Origin: Trileptium ribeirensis
Lineage: Eukaryota > Nematoda > Enoplea > Enoplida > Thoracostomopsidae
Direction of reading: 5' to 3'
DNA: 64,000 bases
Assembly (NCBI GenBank): GCA_030248225.1
Contig: JASANE010018349.1
Location: 1 to 64,000, forward strand
The position numbers and the translations under genes were made by a program. Below the pieces are notes generated by a model. That model ran no database searches, was not told the origin of the DNA, and saw nothing but the letters and a program-made list of their open reading frames with translations. This document shows positions 14,332-26,200 of the stretch, piece after piece. The stretch's first letter is position 1. Each line of letters starts with the position of its first letter.

Positions 14332-14849
14332 CCTCAAACCACCATCGACGCCGTGATGGCTTAGTGTCTGTTGCAAGGTTTCGACATTATCTTTTTAAAA
14401 TCTCGCAGTAACAATAAGACAAGGCAATACATTAATAACACCGTTATGGACATCTAAGGCACAGAACAGAGAGCCTGTATATTTTTTTAAAATGATCAAA
14501 ACGATTACAAATTAAAAAAGCATAATTTCAAGAGTAATTTTTTTATGTTGTAAGCCCCTGGCACGTGCCGTATTTGATGCATACCATGGTAATATGATTG
14601 CTTTTATATTATTTTACAACACCGGAAAATACGTTCTAATCACCCACATACATCAGTATTGAAAAACTAGCAAAATAAATTTGACTATTTTGATGCCAAA
14701 ATTCACCAAATTTTGCCGGCACTGCTCTTCAGGTTAACAATACCCCTAGTGTGATGTTAAAACAACGAAACACACTGTTTAACTGGCTAAGTAAAACCAT
14801 AATCAGTCGTTCGCCACCAACCAGGATACTTACTTTCTCAAAATTTTGA

Positions 14850-17225
14850 AAATTCGACTTCTTGGGGGTATTTTTTTCTCATGCTCAAACGCGAGGTGCT
14901 CCGGCAAAAAGTGCATAACATCAAAGTTGTTGAGTTGTAGCTCTCGATAAGAAGATCGTTGTGGTCTCCATTTTTCGATTTGATGTCCCTGGCAAAAGTT
15001 ATACCCTAGAATGTTGGAATATGTCAAATATCCAAAGGGTAATTATTTGATTACAGCAAATGCTAAGCTAGTGCACAACTAGATGTCATTATGCGCTGAA
15101 TAAAAAATTGAGAAAATGCATCAGTGTGGTGAATGGGATGTGTGATCAAAAGAGGGTCAAAAAATTGAGCAGTTGCAAAGAATTTTTTGTACGATTGCGC
15201 AGCATTAGAGGAAACTCCGCTAGCTACGCTCCCTCTCATTCAATTATTATCTTAATTATTCCTTATTTAATATTTAATTATTGTCTTAATTCGATCCCAT
15301 GGTTAAACGAGTATAATATTATCAGTGTTATTTCAAGTGATTAAAATTGTTTTGCATTGTGTATTGCAGTATTGCCAGAATTTTGCTAACAATTGCTATT
15401 GTAGTAATAGCACTTTGAGTTTGTGGATAAGGTAACAGCAGATATGTGATACAGATACGTATACAATCAGTGGTGCTGATGAATGGCGAGAACACAGAAG
15501 CAACGATGTTGCGATCGCAGCGTTTTAATCATGCACTGCATGATCAGAAAATGTAAAAAACAAGTTATTTATCGTATGACGAAATGTCATCACAACAGAG
15601 TTGAGCGCGGGATATTACTACAATGCACTTACTGCCTACTGCTTTATCTAAACGTCATTTTATGGGTGCTTCGGAGAAATCGTTTTGCATGATCCAGGTA
15701 CAAAAATTTCCAAAAAATCGAATTCCACATTTGCCGTTTTACGTTGAAGAATATAGATTTTGTGAAACATATACATAAGAAGAAATGCGGATACTCCATC
15801 ATAATTTTAGAAAGCAGTATCCTGCCGAAATAGAGCTAAATTTCAACTTTTGTAGAAAATTTGGCGCCGTTTTCAAAAATCGTTCTCTTCGTTTTGCGGA
15901 AGAAGTTACGAGCCGTTAAAGATCAAGAAAAATATAGAAAAATTAACCAATTACATTCGCTGTAAGAATCCAGTTATCTTGTACGGTGCATTTTTTTAAT
16001 ATTTTCCACTAATGTCTCTATATACTTATATGCTATTGTCTTGAAAGCAAAAAGAAAGCTTGCGTATACTGTTAAGGAAGCATATATAGCTAGCGCCTGG
16101 CGTACTAAAAATCACGTCGTGGTAGAATGCATTGCCAGAGTAGTCAAAGATGCACAAAGCGTTATCTGAAATAGTGTTTGAGTCGCAAGAGATTAACCTT
16201 GTGATGATTAATTATTTTGTACATATATACGTATGAAAACCGGCCATATATATTTGGTATGCAATGTTTGGATACCAATACGGGTTGTGCAAGATTCAGC
16301 TCCATCTCAATAAGCCACATTTATACATGTTGTAGCGATGAGCGTTGTGCAGCGGCACTCATCACTGCTTGCCACAACATTCGAACGTGCATCGATGTAT
16401 GTATTCTGGAAGGAAAATTTATTATTTTTCCATCGTAGACCGGGTCATAGCGATTTTGTTTTTGGCATCTTTTTGTACTCGGGTGTGACAGGATTATGTC
16501 ATAGAGTTATATTGTGTAGTAATCTAGGATTATGGAGAATAGAATCTTAAGGAACGTCGGGATTAGCAATGTACAGCAGCGCGGACTACTCCAGTTTATT
16601 CCGAATTGGGATAACTATGTTCTAGCAAATTTTGTTTTGTGCACACAAATTTAGAACGCTTGGGCGGAATCGCAAACTGCATGGAATCTCAATAGTGCTT
16701 CACTTGGTACAAGATACTTACAAAAATGCTATTATCCAAGTTCGCTACCGATAACCGGAAATTAAAAAAAACATTACTGGCAGTTGCCTGCGTCTTTGGG
16801 AATTGTTATTAAGTATAGCTGCACGATGATACTCGGTGTAATTCATCTGGGCCTTGACATAGTACAAAACGATAGTATATCAACACTGTGTACAATATAT
16901 TTTGATATGAAGCAATGTATTCCTTAGCTGCAGCGCTAAATCAAAATCTCTAGTCTTACTTGATACATCCAAAACCAAAAGAATAAAATTATTTACATTT
17001 TAGAAATTATTCTCAGAAAAACACAAAATAACTCTTTAACCAATCAATAAGACAAAATTAAATATAAAAAGAAAATAAGATAAAAGAATGAAGAGGAGCA
17101 GCACAGTCCCCACGACACAAAACAACAAACACAACCAAAAAAAAAAAAAACAAAAAACAATAAAAAAAAACCAAACAAACAAAAAAAACCATTACAATAA
17201 ACAACACCCAGCCCCCAGCCCAAGC
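14850..17225. other. spacer of palindrome B, non-coding
   Basis: 2.4 kb between the arms. Repeat-like text at 14,850-15,030 and 15,780-15,930, otherwise AT-rich DNA without recognisable genes. It ends in an A/C-only tract (17,095-17,225) that abuts the right arm. Confidence 0.6.
17095..17225 (+). other. A/C-rich tract abutting palindrome B right arm
   Basis: About 130 bp dominated by A and C with very few T or G, ending exactly where the inverted arm starts (17,226). Its composition resembles 35,148-35,270. The preceding 50 bp are A-rich. Confidence 0.75.
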
Positions 17226-17741
17226 TCAAAATTTTGAGAAAGTAAGTATCCTGGTTGGTGGCGAACGACTGATTATGGTTTTACTTAGCCAGTTAAACAG
17301 TGTGTTTCGTTGTTTTAACATCACACTAGGGGTATTGTTAACCTGAAGAGCAGTGCCGGCAAAATTTGGTGAATTTTGGCATCAAAATAGTCAAATTTAT
17401 TTTGCTAGTTTTTCAATACTGATGTATGTGGGTGATTAGAACGTATTTTCCGGTGTTGTAAAATAATATAAAAGCAATCATATTACCATGGTATGCATCA
17501 AATACGGCACGTGCCAGGGGCTTACAACATAAAAAAATTACTCTTGAAATTATGCTTTTTTAATTTGTAATCGTTTTGATCATTTTAAAAAAATATACAG
17601 GCTCTCTGTTCTGTGCCTTAGATGTCCATAACGGTGTTATTAATGTATTGCCTTGTATTATTGTTACTGCGAGATTTTAAAAAGATAATGTCGAAACCTT
17701 GCAACAGACACTAAGCCATAGGCGTCGATGGTGGTTTGAGG

Positions 17742-18101
17742 CAAGGGCGTAGCCAGGGGGGGGGGTTGCGGGGGTCGCGACCCCCCTTTTGGCTCAACCC
17801 CAAACAAAATTTTTTGAACGATTCCTGTTGAAAATCATGTCGGAAATTGTCCTAAAATTATCCTCTCACGCACTAGAAAACAATTACTTTCAACCGTATT
17901 TTTGACCAAACTTCACATTTTTGTATAAAAATTCGCTATTTTGGCAACAGTTACATTTTTACTTGTTTATGGCGTACTTAATATACCAATTCTGGACCCC
18001 GCTTTCACATTTCTGAGCGCGACCCCCCCCCGGACCTCCCCCTTTTAGGTACCCACTGTGGGCCGCGACCCCCCCTTTCAAAATTCCTGGCTACGCCCTT
18101 G
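17742..18101 (-). mobile_element. hAT-like MITE, family GGCGTAGCC, copy in right arm
   Basis: Ends CAAGGGCGTAGCC and GGCTACGCCCTTG, flanked by a perfect 8-bp duplication GTTTGAGG (17,734-17,741 and 18,102-18,109). An 8-bp duplication and CA...TG ends are the hAT signature. It is the mirror of the 13,977 copy. Confidence 0.92.
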
Positions 18102-20010
18102 GTTTGAGGATACCCCATAAGGGACGTACCCTCCTCAAGCTATATTAACCCGACATTTCCCCTTGAAAAATTTAAGCATTTCACGTTATCTGAAAGATGT
18201 AATCGAATTTATCGATTATGATGTAATCATACCGCATAGATCTTAGTGCATAGGTACAAAAATATACCACTACCGCGTTATAAAACAACGCGGCTCGGCA
18301 GATGTTCTCCTGTAGTTCAGTAGTCAACATAGCAATGGACAAAACGACGTACGTCGTATTAATTTAGTTGCCCTTTCTTAAATCAGTCCCCACGGGAGTT
18401 TCGATTCATGCCCCCGACAAAATTTTTCCCGAATAGAGGTATCCATATCCATCCAGCATATATGCATAATATGAATCTATATAATATATGTGCATTATCT
18501 ACCAACACAACTACGTGCTATAAATAACATCCCATATTTCAAATAAGCTTGCTTCTGCAATAAATAGGAGCATTTACAGTTCGGAACGATTTTTAAATGA
18601 GGATTTTTGAAACGAGAATATGAACATTTTCCTCAATAAAGAGTATAAATATTGCGTTAGTTATATACTATCAGTTCGTAATTTTTGTGTTATTTTTCGA
18701 GCTGCTGCTGATCTTGGCAATACTAAAATTTGAGGCGTTGCTGTTAAAAACACTGAGTTTCCTAGCTGCGCGTTGTAAAGATTTTTGTCTGTTCCAACCG
18801 TGACGTTTAGATAGTCCCATAGCCTAGCTGTGAGATGACGGTGAATACTGGTGATTTTGTCCGGTTCACAAGCAGAACAGTAATAACAATGCAAATGAGT
18901 AATAAACAACTTGACTATAAATCTATCAACGTTTTCCAAAGACGGTACCTGCTATAGCTTCTGTGCTGGCAACTAATACTGAACCAGTTGATACCATACC
19001 AATAGTAAAAATTATTTAAATAAACTTCAACACATTTAAACTACATTCAGGCTTACAGCACGCTACTTCGAAGGAAAGGGGCGCTAGGAAAAAAAATGGG
19101 AGTGCCGCCTTAGGGCGGCCCTGCCTTCGCTGAAAACTAGAGGTGACCTCGCGACACCAGCTTGCTGCGCCGCTGCCTACATTACAAAAATAATGCCGGC
19201 GTCAATTATATTCTCAACACATTGAACTCGAACTTTTCCTCATTAGATCGGACTGTGTGCTATAGAAAAGATTCAACTTAATTTCCTTAGATTTGACACT
19301 AAAATTTTAATCTTCCCGGGTGTCTTTCCTTGTATGAGCGTTTATTTCAGCGATGTTACTTCCACATACATGCCACCAAGATCACATCCACTCCAAAAAT
19401 TTGGTCTATATCGGTTCACTTAGAAAATAGCCACAAAAGGATAATAGTCCTGAAACATGGTATTGTTTGATTCCTGCTGCCAACCAGGGGGCATATATGG
19501 GTCATTTCACAAAACCATGTACTTTTGAAACACCACTTTTTGAAGCCAAAATGAAACGTTTTCGAATGTACAGTGTGTAGACCCCTTCCGATGTAAAAAA
19601 ACCCTGAATTTTTCGAATATCGAGGTCTCTATGCAAAACGAACTACCTGAAACCTGCTACAGGGGTTGGAAGGGGGTCCAATTTTAATCCGAAATAAGTC
19701 ATTATTCTGTAGTGTTGACGGAGTGACACGCGAACCATGGTCTGTTTTTATGCAAGTCCATCCAAAATGGTCCTAGTCAAGCCATTTGGAGCACTTGCGA
19801 CCTAAAATTGATGCTGCTAGGGCATTATTGGGGTTAAAATCGACCAATTTAGAACAAGCCTGTCGCAGAAGTTTTTCTAGCGCAACGGAGACAGCACCTA
19901 CAGATACCATTTTATGCTCACAAACCAACCATGAGCGGGGGACGTCTGAGAAAAAATTTCAGGCAGATCCTTAGGCCTTGTAAAAAATGGCACCCCGATA
20001 TGTTGAGTCG

Positions 20011-20222
20011 AGGGGGGCTACACCTCAGGTCGGGGGGGCTACACCTCAGGTCGGGGGGGCTACACCTCAGGTCGGGGGGCTACACCTCAGGTCGGGGGGG
20101 CTACACCTCAGGTCGGGGGGGGGCTACACCTCAGGTCGGGGGGGGCTACACCTCAGGTCGGGGGGGGGCTACACCTCAGGTCGGGGGGGGGGGCTACACC
20201 TCAGGTCGGGGGGGGGGCTACA
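20011..20222 (+). repeat. G-run minisatellite, 20-24 bp unit
   Basis: Nine near-perfect units of CTACACCTCAGGTCG, each preceded by a run of 5-10 G, then a final G-run and CTACAGC. G-runs this regular could form stacked G-quadruplexes, with i-motifs on the other strand (inference). All frames read Gly-rich repeats, but there is no gene context. Confidence 0.95.
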
Positions 20223-20486
20223 GCTTCCTACAACATGCAACGCGCCAAACTTTAGCTACTTCTATACATTCTAGATGTAAGCTGGTGTAAATCAAATACA
20301 ATCGATCTATGACCAGTTTACATTTAAGTGATGATACCAAGGACAATGCGTGTAATAGATGTGCGGGCAGGCAGAAGGGTTTCCTAGCTGCCCAGTTAAC
20401 AGCACGGCCCCATATCATAGTGCAATGATGATGAACTTATATACTAATATGATTCTTGCGACCTTCGATTACTTTTATTATACATG

Positions 20487-20545
20487 CGGTCGGGGGGGGG
20501 GGGGGGGCTACAGGTCGGGGGGGGGGGGCTACACGCCAGGTCGGA
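20487..20545 (+). repeat. G-run minisatellite remnants just outside palindrome B
   Basis: Two or three units (CGGTCG plus a long G-run plus CTACA) begin at the arm border. Single isolated copies recur at about 20,677, 20,879 and, inverted, 21,228. The copy at 21,228-21,280 is followed by DNA resembling 19,490-19,525 in inverse orientation, so pieces of the arm are scattered beyond its edge. Confidence 0.8.
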
Positions 20546-23049
20546 AGGGGCTACCTTTTGTTTAAAATTTTTTAAAAGATGGGTCGATTCTAGTGGGGCT
20601 TTACTATGTTTATATCCGGCCTATTGTAAGACTGTATGCTAAATTTGGCTTTTTTAAATTTAAGTTTGGTCAGGTCGGGGGGGGCTACATTTTGCGTACC
20701 CCATTTTTGGCATTTTATGACCTTCGACCTCATAATGAAATAACACATGGACAGACGCTGATGTTTTTTTTTTCAATAACACTTGTACTGATTGCGATTA
20801 CCGTTATATAGCATTTTTGGCGCTAGTGCACTTTTACGTTATCTACCAGCGTCTGAAAGCTGCCAGATTTGACCTCAGTCGGGGGGGGCTACATGTCACC
20901 AAAAAAATTTTCGGAAGCTTGACGTCAGCTTCAGTGTCGATGCTTACTCCCAAGTTTTTCCGGAAAAATTAGCAAATACCAATGGATCACAGTGAAATGA
21001 AAAACACATATATGTATCACGTGCTAGCGATACGGCGAACGTTTATATTAGGACATGTGTTTTTGGCTTCATTTGACCAACCCGGGTTGAGGGCCTCTGG
21101 CTCCTGCTGTTTGGGGTACAGAGGTCCACCATACCTCGTTATGATCGTCGGATATGCTATTACTACATCTCACAGCGACATTAAATTTCCTTACAAAAGA
21201 CTGGTGGTATGGGCCAAAAAGTGCCGATGTAGCCCCCCCGACTAAAATGACATGGTTTCGTGAAATGACCCATATGCATTATTGAGCCGAGCGAAGCGAA
21301 GCGTTTTTATTTTCTGTCTGGGATTAAAAAGGTCGATGTCCGTCCGTTCGTTCGGTCCGACGGATCTCAAGAACCACTGAACCGATTTTAAAAAACTTTT
21401 TTTGTTTGAAAGCCTATCATGTCAGTGTGCACCTTGATATATGGGATTAAAACCTTTGAGTGGTTAATTAGTAATTAGCTAATTAGTTAAGCTTATGCAG
21501 CTAAAATAGAGAATTTTGCAATATTTGTGTTATTTATTGAAATAGAATCGTTACGATCAAACCATTATAGGGTTTTTTGGGTCGAAGAATTCAAATATAA
21601 TATTTTTACCAATGATAAAGCCGTATGCCCTATGCAATGTAGTTATTTGAAGAACATAAAATTGAGTACCTACATTCGTAATGCCACAGCCCAAGCTCCG
21701 CTCACAAATGTAGTTCCACTACCGACTAGTATTGTAGTTCTATACTCGTAGCTTTAAGCGCGCGAAATTGACAAAAGTTAGCCAACTACCGCGATAGATT
21801 GCTAAATTATTACTGTCACGACAGTATTTCACTAATTGCATAATATGTAACATAAATGCTGTAAAAGCTATGTGATGTATTTTGTTAATTCTTATTTAAA
21901 GAACGAAACTTTTAGTTTTGGTTTTGAACATTTTATGGAGTATCTTATTCAATATAGAACAAATCACAATTTATGTGTGAGTCGTACGCGACGCCTACCT
22001 TAGCCTACAACAACATAGTAAGCAAGAATATACATTTTTGAACTCACGAATTACAGGATTGAAACATGCATTTTTCCGTTGCAATTAACGCCTGTTATTA
22101 TATAAAGTGAAACCCAACGGCAATAATCATTATGAACGTCCAAACCTACATCAAGCTGAAAAGCTAACTCGTGCTAAGAGATGCGATGGGCAGTTCCAGA
22201 GCAAAATATTATTGTTGTTGTTTATAATCGGAACAGTGTATGTACGACGAAAGTTAAAACATTAAAGCAACCGGCATATAGCTTTAGCCTCGCTTGCAGC
22301 ACAATATCCCCTGAAACGTTATTTGTTGTACAGCGATGAGCTGCTACTTAAAAGTTCAGCACTGCTTGTTGTCTTCTGAGCTATATGCAATTACAGCTAA
22401 GCAAAAATACATTACACTGAATATAAACATATAAGGCTAGCTCTGGAGAACAAAAATATATTTATTATAATACATCACTCCTTGAAATATATTGTGTATA
22501 TTGGAACAATGGAAAATGCCACAGCCAATAAAACCTCACCACCGCATTACACAAATTCCTTATAAGACTCAGTCACAGAACTTTGTTTACCGCAGCCGCG
22601 CTCTATTGTTTTGATCGTAGCGTAATATAAAAAGAGATATGTATCTGGGTATTAAATAGTAATAAAATGCAGAATTAGAATGAGGATATATAAAATCATT
22701 TTAATAACTATATCTGTTAGATTTATATCGGACTCCATATGAGACTGTCGATTGATCCAGGAATATCTTATCAAATCCCAGAAAGATGTAATGAATCAGA
22801 CTAACCATTATAATCCGGCACTTATAATCTCAAATGGATACACTGAGTACTAACGCGATAAATTAAATTGATCTAAGTTTCGTACGACAGCCCACAGCGC
22901 GTTCTCTTGCTATATCACAGCTAACAACAAATTTTTCAATCACAGAAAATATGCAAGAGCAAAACACTGATTCTAATTTAGTAAAAGAACAAAAATGCTA
23001 CCCGTCATCATAGAACTTCGGCCGTGCATCACGAGATCTAAAATCCCAT
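20546..23049. other. non-coding, repeat-derived
   Basis: Scattered G-run motif copies to 21,240. A repeat with GAGCGAAGCGAAGCG and GTCCGTCCGTTCGTTCGGTC begins at about 21,285 and may extend to about 21,740. The rest is AT-rich with no recognised gene; it lies downstream of the minus-strand gene and may hold its 3' end. Confidence 0.45.
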
Positions 23050-23274
23050 TCACTGGCGTAAATTATGGGGGAAGGAAGGGGGATCCGTACACCCCACCAC
23101 ATTTTGGTGGTCCGTTTCTAGAACCAATTTTCTCGACCCCCACTTTTTCACAATAAAACCACTCGGTGTAAAATTCTCTGTTCGGACACCCCCAGTTTTT
23201 TGCACAGAATTATGCGCCCGTCGATCCCGTTCAATTGAGAATTCACGCTCTAAAATCGTATTCAATTCACAAAT
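23050..23274 (-). CDS. unrecognised gene, candidate terminal exon
   Basis: With acceptor GGGTCAG at 23275, the phase-0 frame runs 74 codons to TGA at 23050, starting ICELNTILEREFSIERDRRA. The second half (from about 23,200 down) is rich in G/C runs and reads like repeat-derived DNA. The alternative is the stronger pyrimidine-rich acceptor TTTTCTAG, which starts the exon at 23288. It gives only eight codons (QHRVRFVN) before TGA at 23262, and the repeat-like part is then 3' UTR. Sequence alone does not decide between them. Confidence 0.4.
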   Translation of the reverse strand: MCELNTILEREFSIERDRRAHNSVQKTGGVRTENFTPSGFIVKKWGSRKLVLETDHQNVVGCTDPPSFPHNLRQ

Positions 23275-26200
23275 CTGACCCGATGCTGCTAGAAAACAAT
23301 GCAAATGCGGCTAAAAAGCACAAAAGCAACACTTAGGATGACTACATAGTCGACATTAAATACGGATTGCTTATATAGAAATGGGAACCTTGTTTGAAAA
23401 TTATCTGCACTGTATTCCTAATAATCAACAAGCATGAAGCTGCGCAAATAAACAATAATTATTAGCTTACCAAGTGACTTCGTTGCAACTCCGGAGCTAC
23501 AGAAAACACCCGTGTATCACTAAGTATTTCATCCGATATTCGACACGAATTTCCTGAAATCGTTGGTGGCTGCTCGTTGAAACGATCCCTGAATATGACA
23601 TCTGAGAATACGGGAACGCCCTTAGATGTAGTTAAAGCTGATGCGTCAGTTGCAATCGCGGAGCCACTGCGGGCACGTCGATACGAGCGTCTGCCGCTTT
23701 TACTTGTTCTAAAAGTGACATTGGCTGTCGCAATGGATGACGGTAACAGTCCGGAATCAGAAATCGCGCTTGCATCACAATTTGTTACATAGCATACACT
23801 TGATCTTGGAGACCTTAAATTAATAATTAATGTATAACAGAAGGGAAAGTTTTACTGTATTAAATATTGTGACTACATGAAAGCTACTCACTGTCTCGCC
23901 GGATGAATTTAACTAAAGTTACAGACAAAAATAGAAACGAATTACAGATCGCGAAAAATTAGCGCATAGCAGTTGAACAGCTGTTAATTGTTCGCCAGAT
24001 GTTCGCGAAAAATTTGCTTTTATTTCCGACCGCAAATATGGTACCTCTGCCTGAGCCAGAATATCACAGTCACATGTAGTTACATACGATGATATTGGTT
24101 CTACAAGTGAATCAGGAACCCAAATTTCTATATTGCAACTATTACGAAATATCTGTCACACGTAGTCTTTCTGCGTTAAGAATTCCAGGTGCCGGGATTT
24201 TCAACAGTCGGTACGGTTATCAAGGTTCCAACTGCTACAAGCTGTGACACATATTTCTCTATCGCGCTGAGCGTCCCTTATAAGGCGTCCACATAAGAAT
24301 CCTTCTTTCCACAGCTATCGCATTATGCCCATCGAAGTTAAAACCTACTATGTACACATGAATAACAGGTGATTTTTCAAGCATACGCTAAAGATACGTC
24401 AATAAATAATAGAAGTGAGAAAGAACCGGATTCTCAGGCTCAGGCTCTGGCTTAGCTTTTCCTGAACCAAGTCCTGCTCAGATCTTGCAGTCAGATCTTA
24501 AGCTCTAGCACGGCACGGCTCTTCATGAACCATGTCCGGTAACGCTCGTCTAGGCTCTTCCGACAATAAACCAGGCTCGGCTCTTTCGACGAAAAGCCAA
24601 GCTCGGCTCTTCCGACGAAAAGCCAAGCTCGGCTCTTCTGACGAGAGCCCAGGCTTTGCTCTTCCGACGAAAACCCAGTCTCGGCTCTTCCGATCAAAAC
24701 CCAGGATCGGCACAGCTCTTAGGCTCCTATTAATAGTTAATCTGCGATTTAGTTATACTACAGAGAGTATATTGTAATATAGAAACCATTATAGGAACTA
24801 TATATAATTATCGCTTCCACAGCTTTAAATATCAGAGTCGAGGTAATCCCGACGGTTCTTTTGTTGGCAGCTGTAATTATGTTTTTGTTTTGGAAATGAG
24901 CTTTTAAAAGCCGACCGTAGCTTTTCAAAATGTACTGGGCTCGGCTGGGCTCTTACAGGCAGATCCAACACTTTGTCTCAGGCCGGCTCTTCAGACATCA
25001 TGGCCGGCTGGGCTCGGCGAGCAGAGCCAAGAGCCTACAGTATCACCTCTAATCGATAAAGGTATTCCGCATGGTAAGAGGGATTGCGTGTAGATATTAA
25101 AAAATGTTGTGTTTCATTCTCGAACTATTTTAAAACGTCATAACTATATTTTTGCATGCTGCCAATACAAGTTCCCGTAATACTACAAAGGTTTGGTTAA
25201 TTTGGTTGCGCATGTCCGAATACAACTACATAATGCTGCTCTCGACGTATTAATTTATGATAAACGCCCACAGCGGTATACCAAAAAACTTCAAAAATAA
25301 TAGCGTATTATTACGCTGAGATGCAGCACCGGGCTGGAGATAACTCTCACAATACCCGTGAACCGCAACCCTGTATAATTTATGATAAACGCCCACAGCG
25401 GTATACCAAAAAACTTCAAAAATAATTAATTAAGCCTAAGACTAATTTGAGATGAGGTCGGCCCCAACCCCAACACTAAGCTGTTCTTTTTTTGAAAGTT
25501 GTCGTGCCTTTAAAGGTGACATGGGTGCCAGTTTCAAACCCGCGTCGCGACGACATCGCATACTGAGCACTCGACAGTCATTAATTTATTGTTGTCCATA
25601 AGAACTTAAAGAACTAAAGATCCACAATAAAATATTACAGGTTAAAACAAATTCCCTAAACAGCAATTGGAAAAGCGAACCCCTATTACAACCTTCTTCA
25701 ATTTTTATACTTATGTTATAAACTGAAAAATGCTTTTTCAGTCACAACAAACCTTGGTTATTTTTCTCACTAAAATATCGAAAACAAGCAAACCGTTGAT
25801 CCTTTACAGCAAACATGAATTTTCATTCAGTCCATACAATAACAAAAAACTGGTTATTGCAGCTTTTGTTAAGTGAGTGGTACTGTGGCTAAGTACGGTT
25901 GCAAAATCAAGAATATCTACGAACTGTATATAAATGAAATTTTATACATAAACTGCGATAATACAATTAAAAAAGGTTCGCAATTCCAACAGCTGAAAGA
26001 AACAGTAACCTTGAAACAGTGGTCTAATTAGCTTAAAGGTATAAATTATGCTATAAGCTCCTCGTTCGGCGAAAAAACGAAAAGCTATCTGGTAAAAAGT
26101 TTAAACTCTGCTAAAAGCTTTCAGTTTTAATAATATATTTACTTTAGCTCATAGCTCGAAAGCGGATGCTGTATAACTAAAACTGCTTAACAAGAAAGTT

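Larger units (their letters stand above)
11720..14849 (+). repeat. left arm of giant palindrome B
   Basis: Reverse-complement match to 17,226-20,486. The outer border is CATGTATAATAAAAG. The inner border is TTCTCAAAATTTTGA at 14,849. The outer part (12.0-13.1 kb) differs from its partner by roughly 10%, with many indels. The inner part (14,345-14,849) is nearly identical. It contains a hAT-type miniature element and a degenerate version of the G/C-run minisatellite. The frame at 13,214-13,417 and its mirror at 18.66-18.94 kb have no recognised product. Confidence 0.9.
17226..20486 (-). repeat. right arm of giant palindrome B
   Basis: Inverted copy of 11,720-14,849, about 130 bp longer, partly because its minisatellite is regular and longer. 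It ends TTATTATACATG at 20,486, followed at once by more G-run minisatellite. No 8-bp duplication flanks the outer borders. Confidence 0.9.

Noticed and set aside
20011..20274. Gly-rich open frames over the G-run minisatellite (95-119 codons)
   Set aside because: They exist in all three frames because the unit has no stop codon. No start context, domain or splice structure supports a protein.
24491..24777. Ser/Arg-rich frames on both strands
   Set aside because: Produced by a 26-bp minisatellite inside a hAT-like element.
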